Shown one piece after another: positions 39,918 through 48,971 of a stretch of DNA of 64,000 bases. The DNA lies in NCBI RefSeq assembly GCF_007997085.1, contig NZ_VORR01000010.1:1-64000 (forward strand), read 5' to 3'. Position numbers and translations under genes: made by a program. The notes below the pieces were generated by a model, which ran no database searches, had not been told where the DNA came from, and saw nothing but the letters and a program-made list of their open reading frames with translations. Positions within the stretch are counted from its first letter, which is position 1, and every line of letters starts with the position of its first letter. The stretch comes from Polaribacter sp. IC066 (GTDB lineage Bacteria > Bacteroidota > Bacteroidia > Flavobacteriales > Flavobacteriaceae).

Positions 39918-42551
39918 TTAGTTTATAATTATTTTTTGACTATAACTAATTACTTCATTATTGATTTTCAAAATATAAATTCCTGCGCTTAAGTTTTCAG
40001 TATTTATTGTTACCGTTCCTTTTAAGTCTGATTTTTTAGAATATACTTCTCTTCCGTTCATATCATAAATTGCAGTAGTTGCGTTTTTAACTTCGCTTAC
40101 TAAAGAAATACGTATTAAGGTTGTTGCTGGGTTTGGATACACAGTAAACATTTTTAAAGTTTCAGTATTCAGGTTTAAAGCAGCACATTTAGAAGCTGGT
40201 AATACACTTTCTGGTGGCATATCAAACGCTATTGTTTGGTCTGTAAAAGAATCTGCATCACCAGAGTCTGCGCTATATCCTAATCCTCTTCTAGCAAATA
40301 CTTCCCAAATAGCACATTGGTTCACTCCGTCATTTAGAAGCTCATCAGCTGCAAGAATTGCATCTCTTGCCCCAACAAATCCAGAATTACATGGAGTAAG
40401 TTTTAAACCAGAAATTACTAATTGCATGGTTTTATTGTTTCCACCATTACCTGTGTACATGTTAGAATCAAACCCGTAGATACCAATCATTTTCCATTGC
40501 AAATCCCATAACATGGCTGCCCATATAGAACCTACACCATGAACAGATACAGAACCATCTCCTAATCCTTGATCTTTTACATCACTAAATATAAAAGGAT
40601 TCACAGACATGTTTGTAGTATAAGGATATCGTCTAATTCCTCTACCTGTAATTGCTTCTGATCTTGTAAACGTACCAATACCTCTTAACGTTGTATCTGT
40701 ATCTCCTGGTTTCATTGTAATCGCTAATCCAAAATAATCAGACCATCCTTCTCCTAGTTGCTCTTGGTTACTTAAACAGTTTACATTACCACCACCACCT
40801 ACTAATCTATTAGAAATTCCGTGACCATATTCATGCGCTACAATTCCATTATCAAAACTACCATCTAAAGGGGTGCCTGTTAAAGCTACATTTAAAGATT
40901 CTCCGTTTTGTAAAGCTGTAATCATCGCTTCTCCTAGTTCTTGTGAAACTGAAATTGCAGGAATTGTAATGGTTGTTGATTCTCCGCCCATTCTAAATCT
41001 TCCTGGATTGCTATTTACAACAATAACAGCTACTGCGTTATTGTCTTGCGCAAGTTGAACTTTATTTACAAAAAGACAACCACTTGATCTTATCACAGCA
41101 ATATTACCTGCTAAACCAGCAACATCAAGACCACTCTCTGAACAACCTTGTAACGGATCGTCTCCAGAATCTTGCATTAACGCTAAATTAGCCGTTATTG
41201 GATTCTCTTCTAATGAAGCACCAAAACTCGCCTCGTACGCATCGCCAGTATATTTACCTGATAAAGAGCCTGTATTTATTTTTACCACGGCATCATCCCA
41301 AAGAAACATTTGCATTCTTGGGTTTCTGCCGTCTCTTGGTGTTGCAAAATTAGCATTGTTTCTTCCGCTTGCATCTTGTCCGTCTGCGATAACTTCGTCT
41401 CCGTCTGTTGGCGGAAAAGTTAATGCTGCTTCTCTTCCGTAATTGTTGGCTTGAAAATTTCCTGAAACTTCATCAAAACCGTACTGATACCAAATGTCAT
41501 GCATAATATTACTTACATAAAACAAGTTTGTTAGCGAAGCATCTTTATAAGTCTCTGCTGCTTTGCCATCCCTGTCTAACGGAAAGTTAAAGTTTAGTGC
41601 ACTTCCGCCATCTGGTGAATACCCAATAGTTTCATTTTCACCATCATCATCTAATTGTGCATGCACATTGTTTCCTCTTGTAATTGTATATTCTGCACCG
41701 GCTGCACCATCTGTATCATGCCATCCAAAAGGAGAAGCAATTATATTGTGGGGTGATGAAACTATGCTTCTAGAGCCATGATTAGGACTTTCTACAGGCA
41801 ACCTAAAAACATTATATTGATCTAATTCAAAGAGATTTTCTTTTTTTTTTATTAGAATTACAGGACTTTTTACTTCCTCTTTTTTAATTGTTGGCGCATG
41901 AGAGTGTGTATCCGTATCCATATCATAATTACAGTTTACACCCCAATCATTTTTTTGTAAAATAACACCTGTTTTTGCATCAACTCTAATATTCCACCAA
42001 TGAATACCATCTAATTGATATACATTTAACAACCAAGATAATTTTACAGAACCATCTTTTAAAGGCTGGTATACCAGCTCTACTGAAATTTTTTCTTGAG
42101 ATATTCCACTTTTTGAAAACACAAAATTGTTATTCCCTAATTCTTCCATTAATTCAACACCGTTCACCCTTCCTAATTTAAGTTGCTCTGCAACCTGTAC
42201 AATAGCATTTTCAGCCTTTAAAGTTGGCGTAGTTGACTTAATTTTTGAAGAGAGATCTTTAACAAAAGAATTCCCTACAAAAATTACTTTATTGTCTTTT
42301 AACGTAAGATTAGAAACTGCATTAAAAACAGGAATTCCTTTATGCAATTGCTGTATATACACATGTCTTACTTTTGTTTGTTTAGAAAATACCTCGTTGG
42401 TCATCTTCCATTCTTTAATATCATCCTCTAATAAATCTAATTTTTCTAGGTTGTTAGAGAGGTACTCTTTTATTGCGTCATTATAATTTTGTCCAAAACT
42501 AATAAAAGATAAAAACAGCATAGCGGCTGTTAAGAACCTTTTCTTATTCAT
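39918..42551 (-). CDS. M36 (fungalysin) metallopeptidase with PA domain and type IX sorting signal
   Basis: Secreted zinc protease of 877 residues from ATG 42551 (MNKKRFLTAAMLFLSFISFGQ, a clear signal peptide); an in-frame ATG 15 codons upstream would put charged residues before it. Domains: FTP propeptide region (about 25-190), catalytic domain with HEYGH near 569 and downstream GWSDYF, interrupted by a PA insert (LQGCSESGLDVAGLAGNIAVIRSSGCLF), and a C-terminal type A sorting domain (VYPNPATTLIRISL to the end). The last is the type IX secretion signal. It degrades protein outside the cell. Confidence 0.93.
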   Translation of the reverse strand: MNKKRFLTAAMLFLSFISFGQNYNDAIKEYLSNNLEKLDLLEDDIKEWKMTNEVFSKQTKVRHVYIQQLHKGIPVFNAVSNLTLKDNKVIFVGNSFVKDLSSKIKSTTPTLKAENAIVQVAEQLKLGRVNGVELMEELGNNNFVFSKSGISQEKISVELVYQPLKDGSVKLSWLLNVYQLDGIHWWNIRVDAKTGVILQKNDWGVNCNYDMDTDTHSHAPTIKKEEVKSPVILIKKKENLFELDQYNVFRLPVESPNHGSRSIVSSPHNIIASPFGWHDTDGAAGAEYTITRGNNVHAQLDDDGENETIGYSPDGGSALNFNFPLDRDGKAAETYKDASLTNLFYVSNIMHDIWYQYGFDEVSGNFQANNYGREAALTFPPTDGDEVIADGQDASGRNNANFATPRDGRNPRMQMFLWDDAVVKINTGSLSGKYTGDAYEASFGASLEENPITANLALMQDSGDDPLQGCSESGLDVAGLAGNIAVIRSSGCLFVNKVQLAQDNNAVAVIVVNSNPGRFRMGGESTTITIPAISVSQELGEAMITALQNGESLNVALTGTPLDGSFDNGIVAHEYGHGISNRLVGGGGNVNCLSNQEQLGEGWSDYFGLAITMKPGDTDTTLRGIGTFTRSEAITGRGIRRYPYTTNMSVNPFIFSDVKDQGLGDGSVSVHGVGSIWAAMLWDLQWKMIGIYGFDSNMYTGNGGNNKTMQLVISGLKLTPCNSGFVGARDAILAADELLNDGVNQCAIWEVFARRGLGYSADSGDADSFTDQTIAFDMPPESVLPASKCAALNLNTETLKMFTVYPNPATTLIRISLVSEVKNATTAIYDMNGREVYSKKSDLKGTVTINTENLSAGIYILKINNEVISYSQKIIIN

Positions 42552-42637
42552 TGTTTTTAGGGTTTTACGATAATAAGTGGGTAATTTTTTTTTCATTTTC
42601 TTTTAGTATAGTAGTTAATAAATTTAATTCTGTAATT

Positions 42638-43036
42638 TTAATTTATATCAATTATTACAATGTTTTTATTTTTTGCATCTTTTAACATCACGGCATCGGG
42701 TTCTTTTTCAATCATACCAACGTTTAGATATCCTTTTAATTGATGTAAAGTAAACCATTCTAACTTCATCCCTGTAAAAACTCCAGATTTTAGAACTTTT
42801 TTAGATTTACTATCTAAAACGCTATAATTAATGGTTTTTCTTGGGTTGATATCATTGGTGTATCTGGTCACCAATAACATGGTTTTATCTTTATTATATG
42901 TTTTATTTTCTACGCTATTATTTTGAGTAGTCAAAGTAGCATCATTTTTGTTGTTAGCGACTTCTTTTGATTTACAAGAAATCAGCAAAAGTAAAAGAAA
43001 AATTGAAAAGAAAGCGATTGCTTTTTTAATGAACAT
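42638..43036 (-). CDS. Small lipoprotein of unknown function
   Basis: A 132-residue protein with a lipoprotein signal: basic start, FSIFLLLLLISC, lipobox Cys near 21, followed by Lys and Ser. The mature part has an Asn/Thr-rich linker and a compact 80-residue domain (TMLLVTRYTNDINPRKTINYSVLDSKSKKVLKSGVF) that I do not recognise. It lies between the M36 protease and the BNR-repeat protein on the same strand; 86 bases separate its stop from the M36 start. Confidence 0.75.
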   Translation of the reverse strand: MFIKKAIAFFSIFLLLLLISCKSKEVANNKNDATLTTQNNSVENKTYNKDKTMLLVTRYTNDINPRKTINYSVLDSKSKKVLKSGVFTGMKLEWFTLHQLKGYLNVGMIEKEPDAVMLKDAKNKNIVIIDIN

Positions 43037-43119
43037 AAAGAGGATAGAAGTTAGGTATTCGTAAAAATAAAATATAAAATTGAATTTTAAGTCAATTTCT
43101 CTGTTAATTTTTTGAACAT

Positions 43120-43145
43120 AAAAAAAGACGCTATAAAAGCGCCTT
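43120..43145 (-). terminator. Terminator of the BNR-repeat gene
   Basis: On the minus strand AAGGCGCT and AGCGTCTT pair (7 of 8) around a 5-base loop and are followed by a T-run, 33 bases after the stop at 43178. Confidence 0.65.
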
Positions 43146-43177
43146 CTTCTTAAAACTAGTAAAATAAAAATTATTCC

Positions 43178-46100
43178 CTACTCTAGGATTAACTTGCTAG
43201 TGCCTCTTTTATTATTTTCTCCTATTAATTCAACAAAATAAACTCCTGAACTTAAATTAACTGAAACTTTCTGTTTTTCGTTATTATTAAAATTTAAGCT
43301 GGAATAAAATACTGTTTTACCTGTAATATCAACTAACTTCAATTTTGATTTTCCTAACGTATTTTTACCAAAAACTGTAAAGTTTCCGTTTGAAATTGTT
43401 GGGTAAACCGAAAATAATTTTACTTCGTTTACAACATCAACTATAGATGCCACAGCACCCTCAATAGATTTAATAGCCCAACCAAAAGAGGTAGCGCCAG
43501 CATCTGTTGTTAAAACAAATCGAATAACAATGGTATCGCCAATAGAAAAACCTTTGTCTGTAAGCGAAATAGTTTGAGATTTAAATAAATTATCTGAAAT
43601 AGAAGCGTTTGCTCCTTTATTATATTCATCTAACCATTCATCAAACCTTCTCGCATCGTATTTGTCTAATAAAGTCCAGTTTTGACCATCTGTTGATGCT
43701 TCTATTTTTACAAAATCATAAAAATTATTTAAATCACTTAAATCATCTGAATATGGCTCAACAATAGCCGCATCTGTATACGTAAAGCTTGTAGTTGATT
43801 TTGTTATAATTAGTGGTTTTTTAAAAACATTAACATATGTTTTGTTATCTAAATAAGGATGGTCAGAATTATTTAAAACAAGGCTAGAGACTGCTCCGTT
43901 CATGGTATCAACTATAAAATCATCATTATAAATGTACACATCTGCTGCTTTAAATTCTGTAATGCCTATATTTTGAGAAGGGGCTTCATAATCAATAACA
44001 TCAAACTGATACTCTTTTATGGTTGTTTGATTATTATTGGCATCATCAAATAACTGAACCCCAACCTTATGAACACCTTCTTGTAAATTTACTGTTTCAT
44101 ATTCATAGATAACACCTGTATCAAAATTTTGCAAAACTTCTGTTTGCGCTACATCATCAATAAAAATTTTAACTCTGTTTACTTGATTAGCAGTAACATT
44201 ATACTTTACAATTGTTTTTAAACTTTCGATATTTTTTTGAACCGCAGAAACTTCGGGTAAAGTCATAAACGGTGCAACCATATATTCATCTAACTGGCTT
44301 AAGGTAGCCGACCATATGCCTCTACCATAAGTTGCAATTACTACTTGATTGTTTACAATTTTCATATCATAAACTGCTACAGGTATAAAACCGTTTAAAA
44401 GACTCCAACTAGCACCACCATCCTCTGTTTCAAAAATTCCGATATCTGTACCCGCCCACAAAATATTTTGGTCAAAAGGCATTTCTAGAATAGAATGCAC
44501 CGCAACATCTGGAAGGCGAGAAAAAGCATTGCCTGAAATATTAGTCCAAGAATTCCCTAAATCTTCTGTTTTTAAAATTTTAGCAGCTCCTTGTGATGAA
44601 AAAAGTGCGTAGGCTCTATTTCTCTCTGTTAAAGAAGTACCAATACCGCTAATATTATAACTGTGATTATTTTTAGGACTACTATAAGTATTTGTTTGTT
44701 TGTACGTTTGCCCGTTGTCTTCTGAAACATGCAAAGCCGAAGAACCATCTTCTGTCATGGCAGCACCAGCCCAAACAACATTAGGATCTGCAGGAGAAAC
44801 CTCTACATTTAAAGCACTATTATTAGAAGACCCAAATGCAGAAGCGATTTGAGTTAAATTCCAATTTGCACCAAAATCTGTAGACCTCCAAACACCTCTG
44901 CTTGTTATTGTAAAAACTACATCAGGATTATTATCTGCACTCGAAATTTTTGAATAAAAAGGCGCTATAGAGCTATTTCCAGAGTCTGCGATATCTGCAA
45001 CACCTGCGTATACATTATTTACATATCTACCAATTCTACCATATTGAGAAGTTACCAAAAAATCTCCAGATCTGTTATAATGCCATAACGCTTCATATCC
45101 GTCACCCCCAAAAACATAGGTATAGTTCTTCGATTTATTTGCGTTATCACCCCGAGAAATCCAAGAGCCATTATCTTGAGCACCTGCCAAATAATTATCT
45201 TGACCATTCTGTTTTACTGCACCATAAAATTGTGTGCTGTTTTTACCAATCGCGTCAGCAGACCAATCTCCTTGACTTACTCCAGGGTCTTGTTTAAAAG
45301 AAGTGCTATAAATACCACCGTCATTTGCTAGTAAAATTCTAAACTCTTGGTTATTCCCTAAAATGGTAGTTAAACCATGCTGATCTACATGCACTGCTGT
45401 GTTTATTTTGGTATTATCATACCCAGATGCAATAGAAGAAGATGTAAAGTTTGTACCGTTTATAGTAACTTTAAAAACAGCAACACCCCCTACATAAAAT
45501 ACATTTGCGTTATATGGGTGTGCTAAAATAACATTGTCATACCACCCTTGCCCTGTTAATAGATTTGCATTTTCTGCTGAACCAGTAGTATTTAGATTGA
45601 TAAAAGAATTACCGCTGTTTCTAGAAACATAAAAATCTGTATTTATACCCGTAGTGGCATTTGATGCAGAATATACACTTACAAAAATGGTACTAGGATC
45701 TGCGGGAGAAACACTTGTTTCAAATCTTGCATGATTGCTGTTAAAAGAACTTCCGTTTAAAACAATATCCCAGGTTTGCCCTCCATTGATACTTTTTACC
45801 AAGCCTAAATTTCTTACGGAACCGTATTGTATATTAAAATTTGTAGGATCTACATCTAAATCTTGCACCCAGTTGCTAGAGCGTGTAGGAAAATAGGTTG
45901 ACGTCCATGAAACACCTCCATTAGTAGTTCTATAAATGCCATTTTTTGCCGCAACAATTACATTATTTTTATCATTAGGATTGATCACTAATCTGCCAAT
46001 ATCTCCAAAATTAGACGTTCCTGTTAAGGCAGTCCAAGTAACTCCGCCATCTGTAGTTTTAAAAATTCCAGATCCTCCAATAGCGCCAAGGTTGCCGAAA

Positions 46101-46633
46101 GGTTCTCCGGTACCTGCATACAAGGTGTTTTTGTCTTGCTGACTTATAGCAATCGTTGAAGTAGCTAAATTAGGCAATTGAGCATCTGTTAAATTCACCC
46201 AAGTTTGTCCTTCATCTTCAGTTTTCCAAACTCCGCCACCAACAGTACCAACAAACCACTTTTTATTGTTTGTAGGGTCTACAGCAATTCCTCTTGTTCT
46301 TCCAGGAACGTTTACAGGACCTCTTTCTATAAAAACAGGATTTAAACTATTTGCGCTTTTCTTCGCTTTTAAGTTTTGTTTTGCTTTTTTAAACTCCTTT
46401 ATAAGGTATCCGTCTTCGTAAGAAGTTTCCGACGAATCTAAATGTTTTCTAATTGCCAATTGATAATCGGCCATGTGCTCAATTCCTTTTTTATGGCTAC
46501 TATCCGTTTTTCTAACTTTTTTCTTTTCTTTAAAAGTCTTAATTTTAACCTCTTGTTTCTGCTCTTTACAAGCCGTAAAGATTAGCATACTTATGACAAA
46601 AGTAAAAACGGACCACTTTAAAAATCTTTTCAT
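43178..46633 (-). CDS. Giant BNR/VPS10-like repeat protein with type IX sorting domain
   Basis: A 1151-residue exported protein. The N-terminus (FTFVISMLIFTACKEQ) looks like a lipoprotein signal with Cys22. From about 100 to 780 it holds many BNR/sortilin-like blades with the Asp-box pattern (TVGGGVWKTEDEGQTW, IFKTTDGGVTW, VWRSTDFGANW, IFETEDGGASW), forming one or two beta-propellers. About 790-870 and 900-1060 are beta domains. The last 80 residues (LFSVYPTISNGNFTVFGK to KLILE) are a type IX sorting domain. Databases tend to call such proteins glycosyl hydrolase or sialidase-like; no catalytic residues are evident, so binding or adhesion is as likely. Confidence 0.85.
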   Translation of the reverse strand: MKRFLKWSVFTFVISMLIFTACKEQKQEVKIKTFKEKKKVRKTDSSHKKGIEHMADYQLAIRKHLDSSETSYEDGYLIKEFKKAKQNLKAKKSANSLNPVFIERGPVNVPGRTRGIAVDPTNNKKWFVGTVGGGVWKTEDEGQTWVNLTDAQLPNLATSTIAISQQDKNTLYAGTGEPFGNLGAIGGSGIFKTTDGGVTWTALTGTSNFGDIGRLVINPNDKNNVIVAAKNGIYRTTNGGVSWTSTYFPTRSSNWVQDLDVDPTNFNIQYGSVRNLGLVKSINGGQTWDIVLNGSSFNSNHARFETSVSPADPSTIFVSVYSASNATTGINTDFYVSRNSGNSFINLNTTGSAENANLLTGQGWYDNVILAHPYNANVFYVGGVAVFKVTINGTNFTSSSIASGYDNTKINTAVHVDQHGLTTILGNNQEFRILLANDGGIYSTSFKQDPGVSQGDWSADAIGKNSTQFYGAVKQNGQDNYLAGAQDNGSWISRGDNANKSKNYTYVFGGDGYEALWHYNRSGDFLVTSQYGRIGRYVNNVYAGVADIADSGNSSIAPFYSKISSADNNPDVVFTITSRGVWRSTDFGANWNLTQIASAFGSSNNSALNVEVSPADPNVVWAGAAMTEDGSSALHVSEDNGQTYKQTNTYSSPKNNHSYNISGIGTSLTERNRAYALFSSQGAAKILKTEDLGNSWTNISGNAFSRLPDVAVHSILEMPFDQNILWAGTDIGIFETEDGGASWSLLNGFIPVAVYDMKIVNNQVVIATYGRGIWSATLSQLDEYMVAPFMTLPEVSAVQKNIESLKTIVKYNVTANQVNRVKIFIDDVAQTEVLQNFDTGVIYEYETVNLQEGVHKVGVQLFDDANNNQTTIKEYQFDVIDYEAPSQNIGITEFKAADVYIYNDDFIVDTMNGAVSSLVLNNSDHPYLDNKTYVNVFKKPLIITKSTTSFTYTDAAIVEPYSDDLSDLNNFYDFVKIEASTDGQNWTLLDKYDARRFDEWLDEYNKGANASISDNLFKSQTISLTDKGFSIGDTIVIRFVLTTDAGATSFGWAIKSIEGAVASIVDVVNEVKLFSVYPTISNGNFTVFGKNTLGKSKLKLVDITGKTVFYSSLNFNNNEKQKVSVNLSSGVYFVELIGENNKRGTSKLILE

Positions 46634-46803
46634 GTATTTCTTATTTAATTAATTTTTTTGTTTTTTTATTGATGTGTCTTTTTAAAAATGTCTAAAACTG
46701 TTATTATTTGCTAAATACTAAAATTATCATTCCTTATTTTTATGCAAAATAAAGGGTTTAAACTTTTTTCTAGTCGATGAATCAGAACAGAAAAAATTAA
46801 ATT

Positions 46804-48141
46804 TTAAATTAAATTGCCTGTTAATTTTTTAAACATTCTAATTGCATAGCTATCAGACATTCTTGCTACATAGGTAGAAACTTGCATAAGTCTCTCGTAT
46901 AAATTGTTCGTTTCTAACTGATATTCTTGGGGTAAAAGATTCAAAATTAAGACATCAAAATTAGATTCATTGCCATCAAACTTATTATTAATTGCTTTTA
47001 TATAAACATCTAATAAATCTGCTATTATTTTATAACCAGCAACTTCTTTCTCTATAACCTCTTTACTTTTATAGATTTTCTCTACACTTATTTTAAGTAT
47101 GTCGTTTATTTGAGCCTCATACTTACATTTTTCTAACAAAGATTTATCAAAAGTGCCTTCTAAAATTGATTTTTCATTGGCAAGAAAAATAGCTACTGCC
47201 TCCTCTATTAAAGAACTAATAGCAATAGCACGTAGGTAAGCGGTTCTATCTTTAGTATGTTTTAAAGCATAATATTTATCTCTATTAATACCGTGAATTA
47301 ATTTAGACATATACTCTAAAGCATAGTCTTCATCAATTAAACCTAAATTGATACCGTCTTCAAAATCGATAATTGTGTAACAAATGTCATCTGCGGCTTC
47401 TACCAAATACGCAAGCGGATGTCTGTAAAAGGAATTATTTTCTACCGCTTTAGCTTTCATACCCAACTCTTTTACAATATCTAAAAAAGCGGCTTCTTCT
47501 GACTGAAAAAAACCATATTTTTTATCGACAATATGATTGGTTGGTTTTTTAGGCAAACTTGGTTTCGGGTATTTTAAAAACGCACCCAAGGTTGCATAAC
47601 TTAAACGTAACCCACCAGAAATACCTTCTCTAGATTCTGTTAGAATTTTGAATCCGTTTGCATTTCCTTCAAAATCAATTAAATCTTGATATTCTTTTGC
47701 CGATAATTGGTCTTTATACTTTGCACCATTTCCTGACTTAAAATACTCGCCAATAGCTTTTTCTCCAGAATGACCAAAAGGCGGATTCCCGATATCGTGT
47801 GTTAAAGAGGCCGCCGCCACAATAGCGCCAAAGTCATTAAACGTATACCCAAGCTTACCTAAACTAGGATGGCGTTCTAGCAAAGCCCTACCTACCCTTC
47901 TGCCTAAAGTTCTACCGACCACAGAAACTTCTAAACTATGGGTTAAACGTGTGTGTACAAAATCAGTTTCTGATAACGGAATTACTTGTGTTTTGTCTTG
48001 TAAACTTCTAAAGGCGGATGAAAATATAATTCTATCAAAATCTACATCAAAACCCAAACGGGTTTCATCTTGCGCTATTCTTGGACGCTTTTCTGTATCG
48101 CCAAAACGTTTTAAAGAGAGAAGTTGTTCCCAGTTCATCAT
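46804..48141 (-). CDS. dgt: dGTPase (dNTP triphosphohydrolase)
   Basis: HD-domain enzyme of 445 residues that splits dGTP to deoxyguanosine and triphosphate, controlling dNTP pools. Metal motif H...HD: HTRLTHSLEVS with His about 68, and His115-Asp116 in LTHDIGNPPFGHSGE; further EAADDICYTIIDFEDG carries the last Asp. N-terminal RPRIAQDETRLGFDVDFDRIIFSSAFRSLQDKTQV is typical. Start may be either of the first two Met. It lies near nrdAB, whose product also sets dNTP supply, but is separately transcribed. Confidence 0.93.
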   Translation of the reverse strand: MMNWEQLLSLKRFGDTEKRPRIAQDETRLGFDVDFDRIIFSSAFRSLQDKTQVIPLSETDFVHTRLTHSLEVSVVGRTLGRRVGRALLERHPSLGKLGYTFNDFGAIVAAASLTHDIGNPPFGHSGEKAIGEYFKSGNGAKYKDQLSAKEYQDLIDFEGNANGFKILTESREGISGGLRLSYATLGAFLKYPKPSLPKKPTNHIVDKKYGFFQSEEAAFLDIVKELGMKAKAVENNSFYRHPLAYLVEAADDICYTIIDFEDGINLGLIDEDYALEYMSKLIHGINRDKYYALKHTKDRTAYLRAIAISSLIEEAVAIFLANEKSILEGTFDKSLLEKCKYEAQINDILKISVEKIYKSKEVIEKEVAGYKIIADLLDVYIKAINNKFDGNESNFDVLILNLLPQEYQLETNNLYERLMQVSTYVARMSDSYAIRMFKKLTGNLI

Positions 48142-48213
48142 AATTATAGAGTATTTTCAAAATTAAACAAAAAGAGACGCTTTCTGCTTCTTTTGTTTAA
48201 TTAAAATAATTAT

Positions 48214-48879
48214 TTAGCCTAATCCGAGTTTTTCGTCTATATCTAGCACACGAATAACTTCATATTCATCTTTTGTAAGAATTTTTAGCCATTCTGTAAA
48301 ATTTTTCACTTTATAATGAAGTTTTTGATCGCTATAATATGCTAAAGGCCATTCGTTATTATTTTTTTCTTCTGATGTTAGCCAACACCAAGCGCCTCCA
48401 TTAGAATCTTCTGACATCAAACAAAGTAAACTGTCCACATTTATATTTTGTCCATTTAGCAGAATTGTTTTATTCAAATCCTTTCTGTAATCCCTTAACC
48501 AAGAATAATTTTGAATGCTATCTATATTTTGACAAAATACCCATGAACCTCCATCAGCAAAATACCTTAAAAATATCTTATACGATTCGGGTAATTTAAA
48601 ATTTAATTCATTCTCTATCGAATTGATTTCATCTTTATTTAATTTTTGACCTAACGCTTCATGAACATTTAAGTTTTCTAATAATGTTAAGATTGATGAT
48701 GAAATTGGATGCTGGAAATCTAGTGAAGTTTTGAAAGTTTCGATATTTTTAACCTGCTTTACTTTATCCAGCATCTTTTTTTTAATCTCTTCCGATCTCT
48801 TTTTATTTTTATTCATAAGTAAAAAGACACCTAGAGAAAATATTCCTAAAAGAAGTAAACAAATGGTTTTTGTCGTCAT
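48214..48879 (-). CDS. Membrane-anchored SMI1/KNR4 family protein
   Basis: A 221-residue protein. An N-terminal hydrophobic segment (5-21) anchors it, a basic helix follows, and an SMI1/KNR4 domain covers about 80-205: LNKDEINSIENELNFKLPESYKIFLRYFADGGSWVF, then WLTSEEKNNNEWPLAYYS. SMI1/KNR4 proteins are often immunity proteins for polymorphic toxins, but no toxin gene is adjacent. Membrane anchoring is not typical for the group. Function is unassigned. Hairpin-type terminators lie on both sides. Confidence 0.8.
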   Translation of the reverse strand: MTTKTICLLLLGIFSLGVFLLMNKNKKRSEEIKKKMLDKVKQVKNIETFKTSLDFQHPISSSILTLLENLNVHEALGQKLNKDEINSIENELNFKLPESYKIFLRYFADGGSWVFCQNIDSIQNYSWLRDYRKDLNKTILLNGQNINVDSLLCLMSEDSNGGAWCWLTSEEKNNNEWPLAYYSDQKLHYKVKNFTEWLKILTKDEYEVIRVLDIDEKLGLG

Positions 48880-48909
48880 AAAAAATATTTAAATAAGCAA
48901 GAAAACAAA

Positions 48910-48937
48910 AAAAGAGAAGTTTTTCAGCTTCTCTTTT
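48910..48937 (-). terminator. Terminator after nrdA
   Basis: Ten-base stem (48910-48919 and 48928-48937) around an 8-base loop, with T-run on the minus strand, 35 bases after the nrdA stop at 48972. Confidence 0.75.
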
Positions 48938-48971
48938 CCTGAACTTTTAATAAAAATCATATTTTAAACAA

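Noticed and set aside
42127-42486. 119-codon plus-strand frame inside the M36 gene
   Set aside because: Antisense shadow over the propeptide coding region; no motif.
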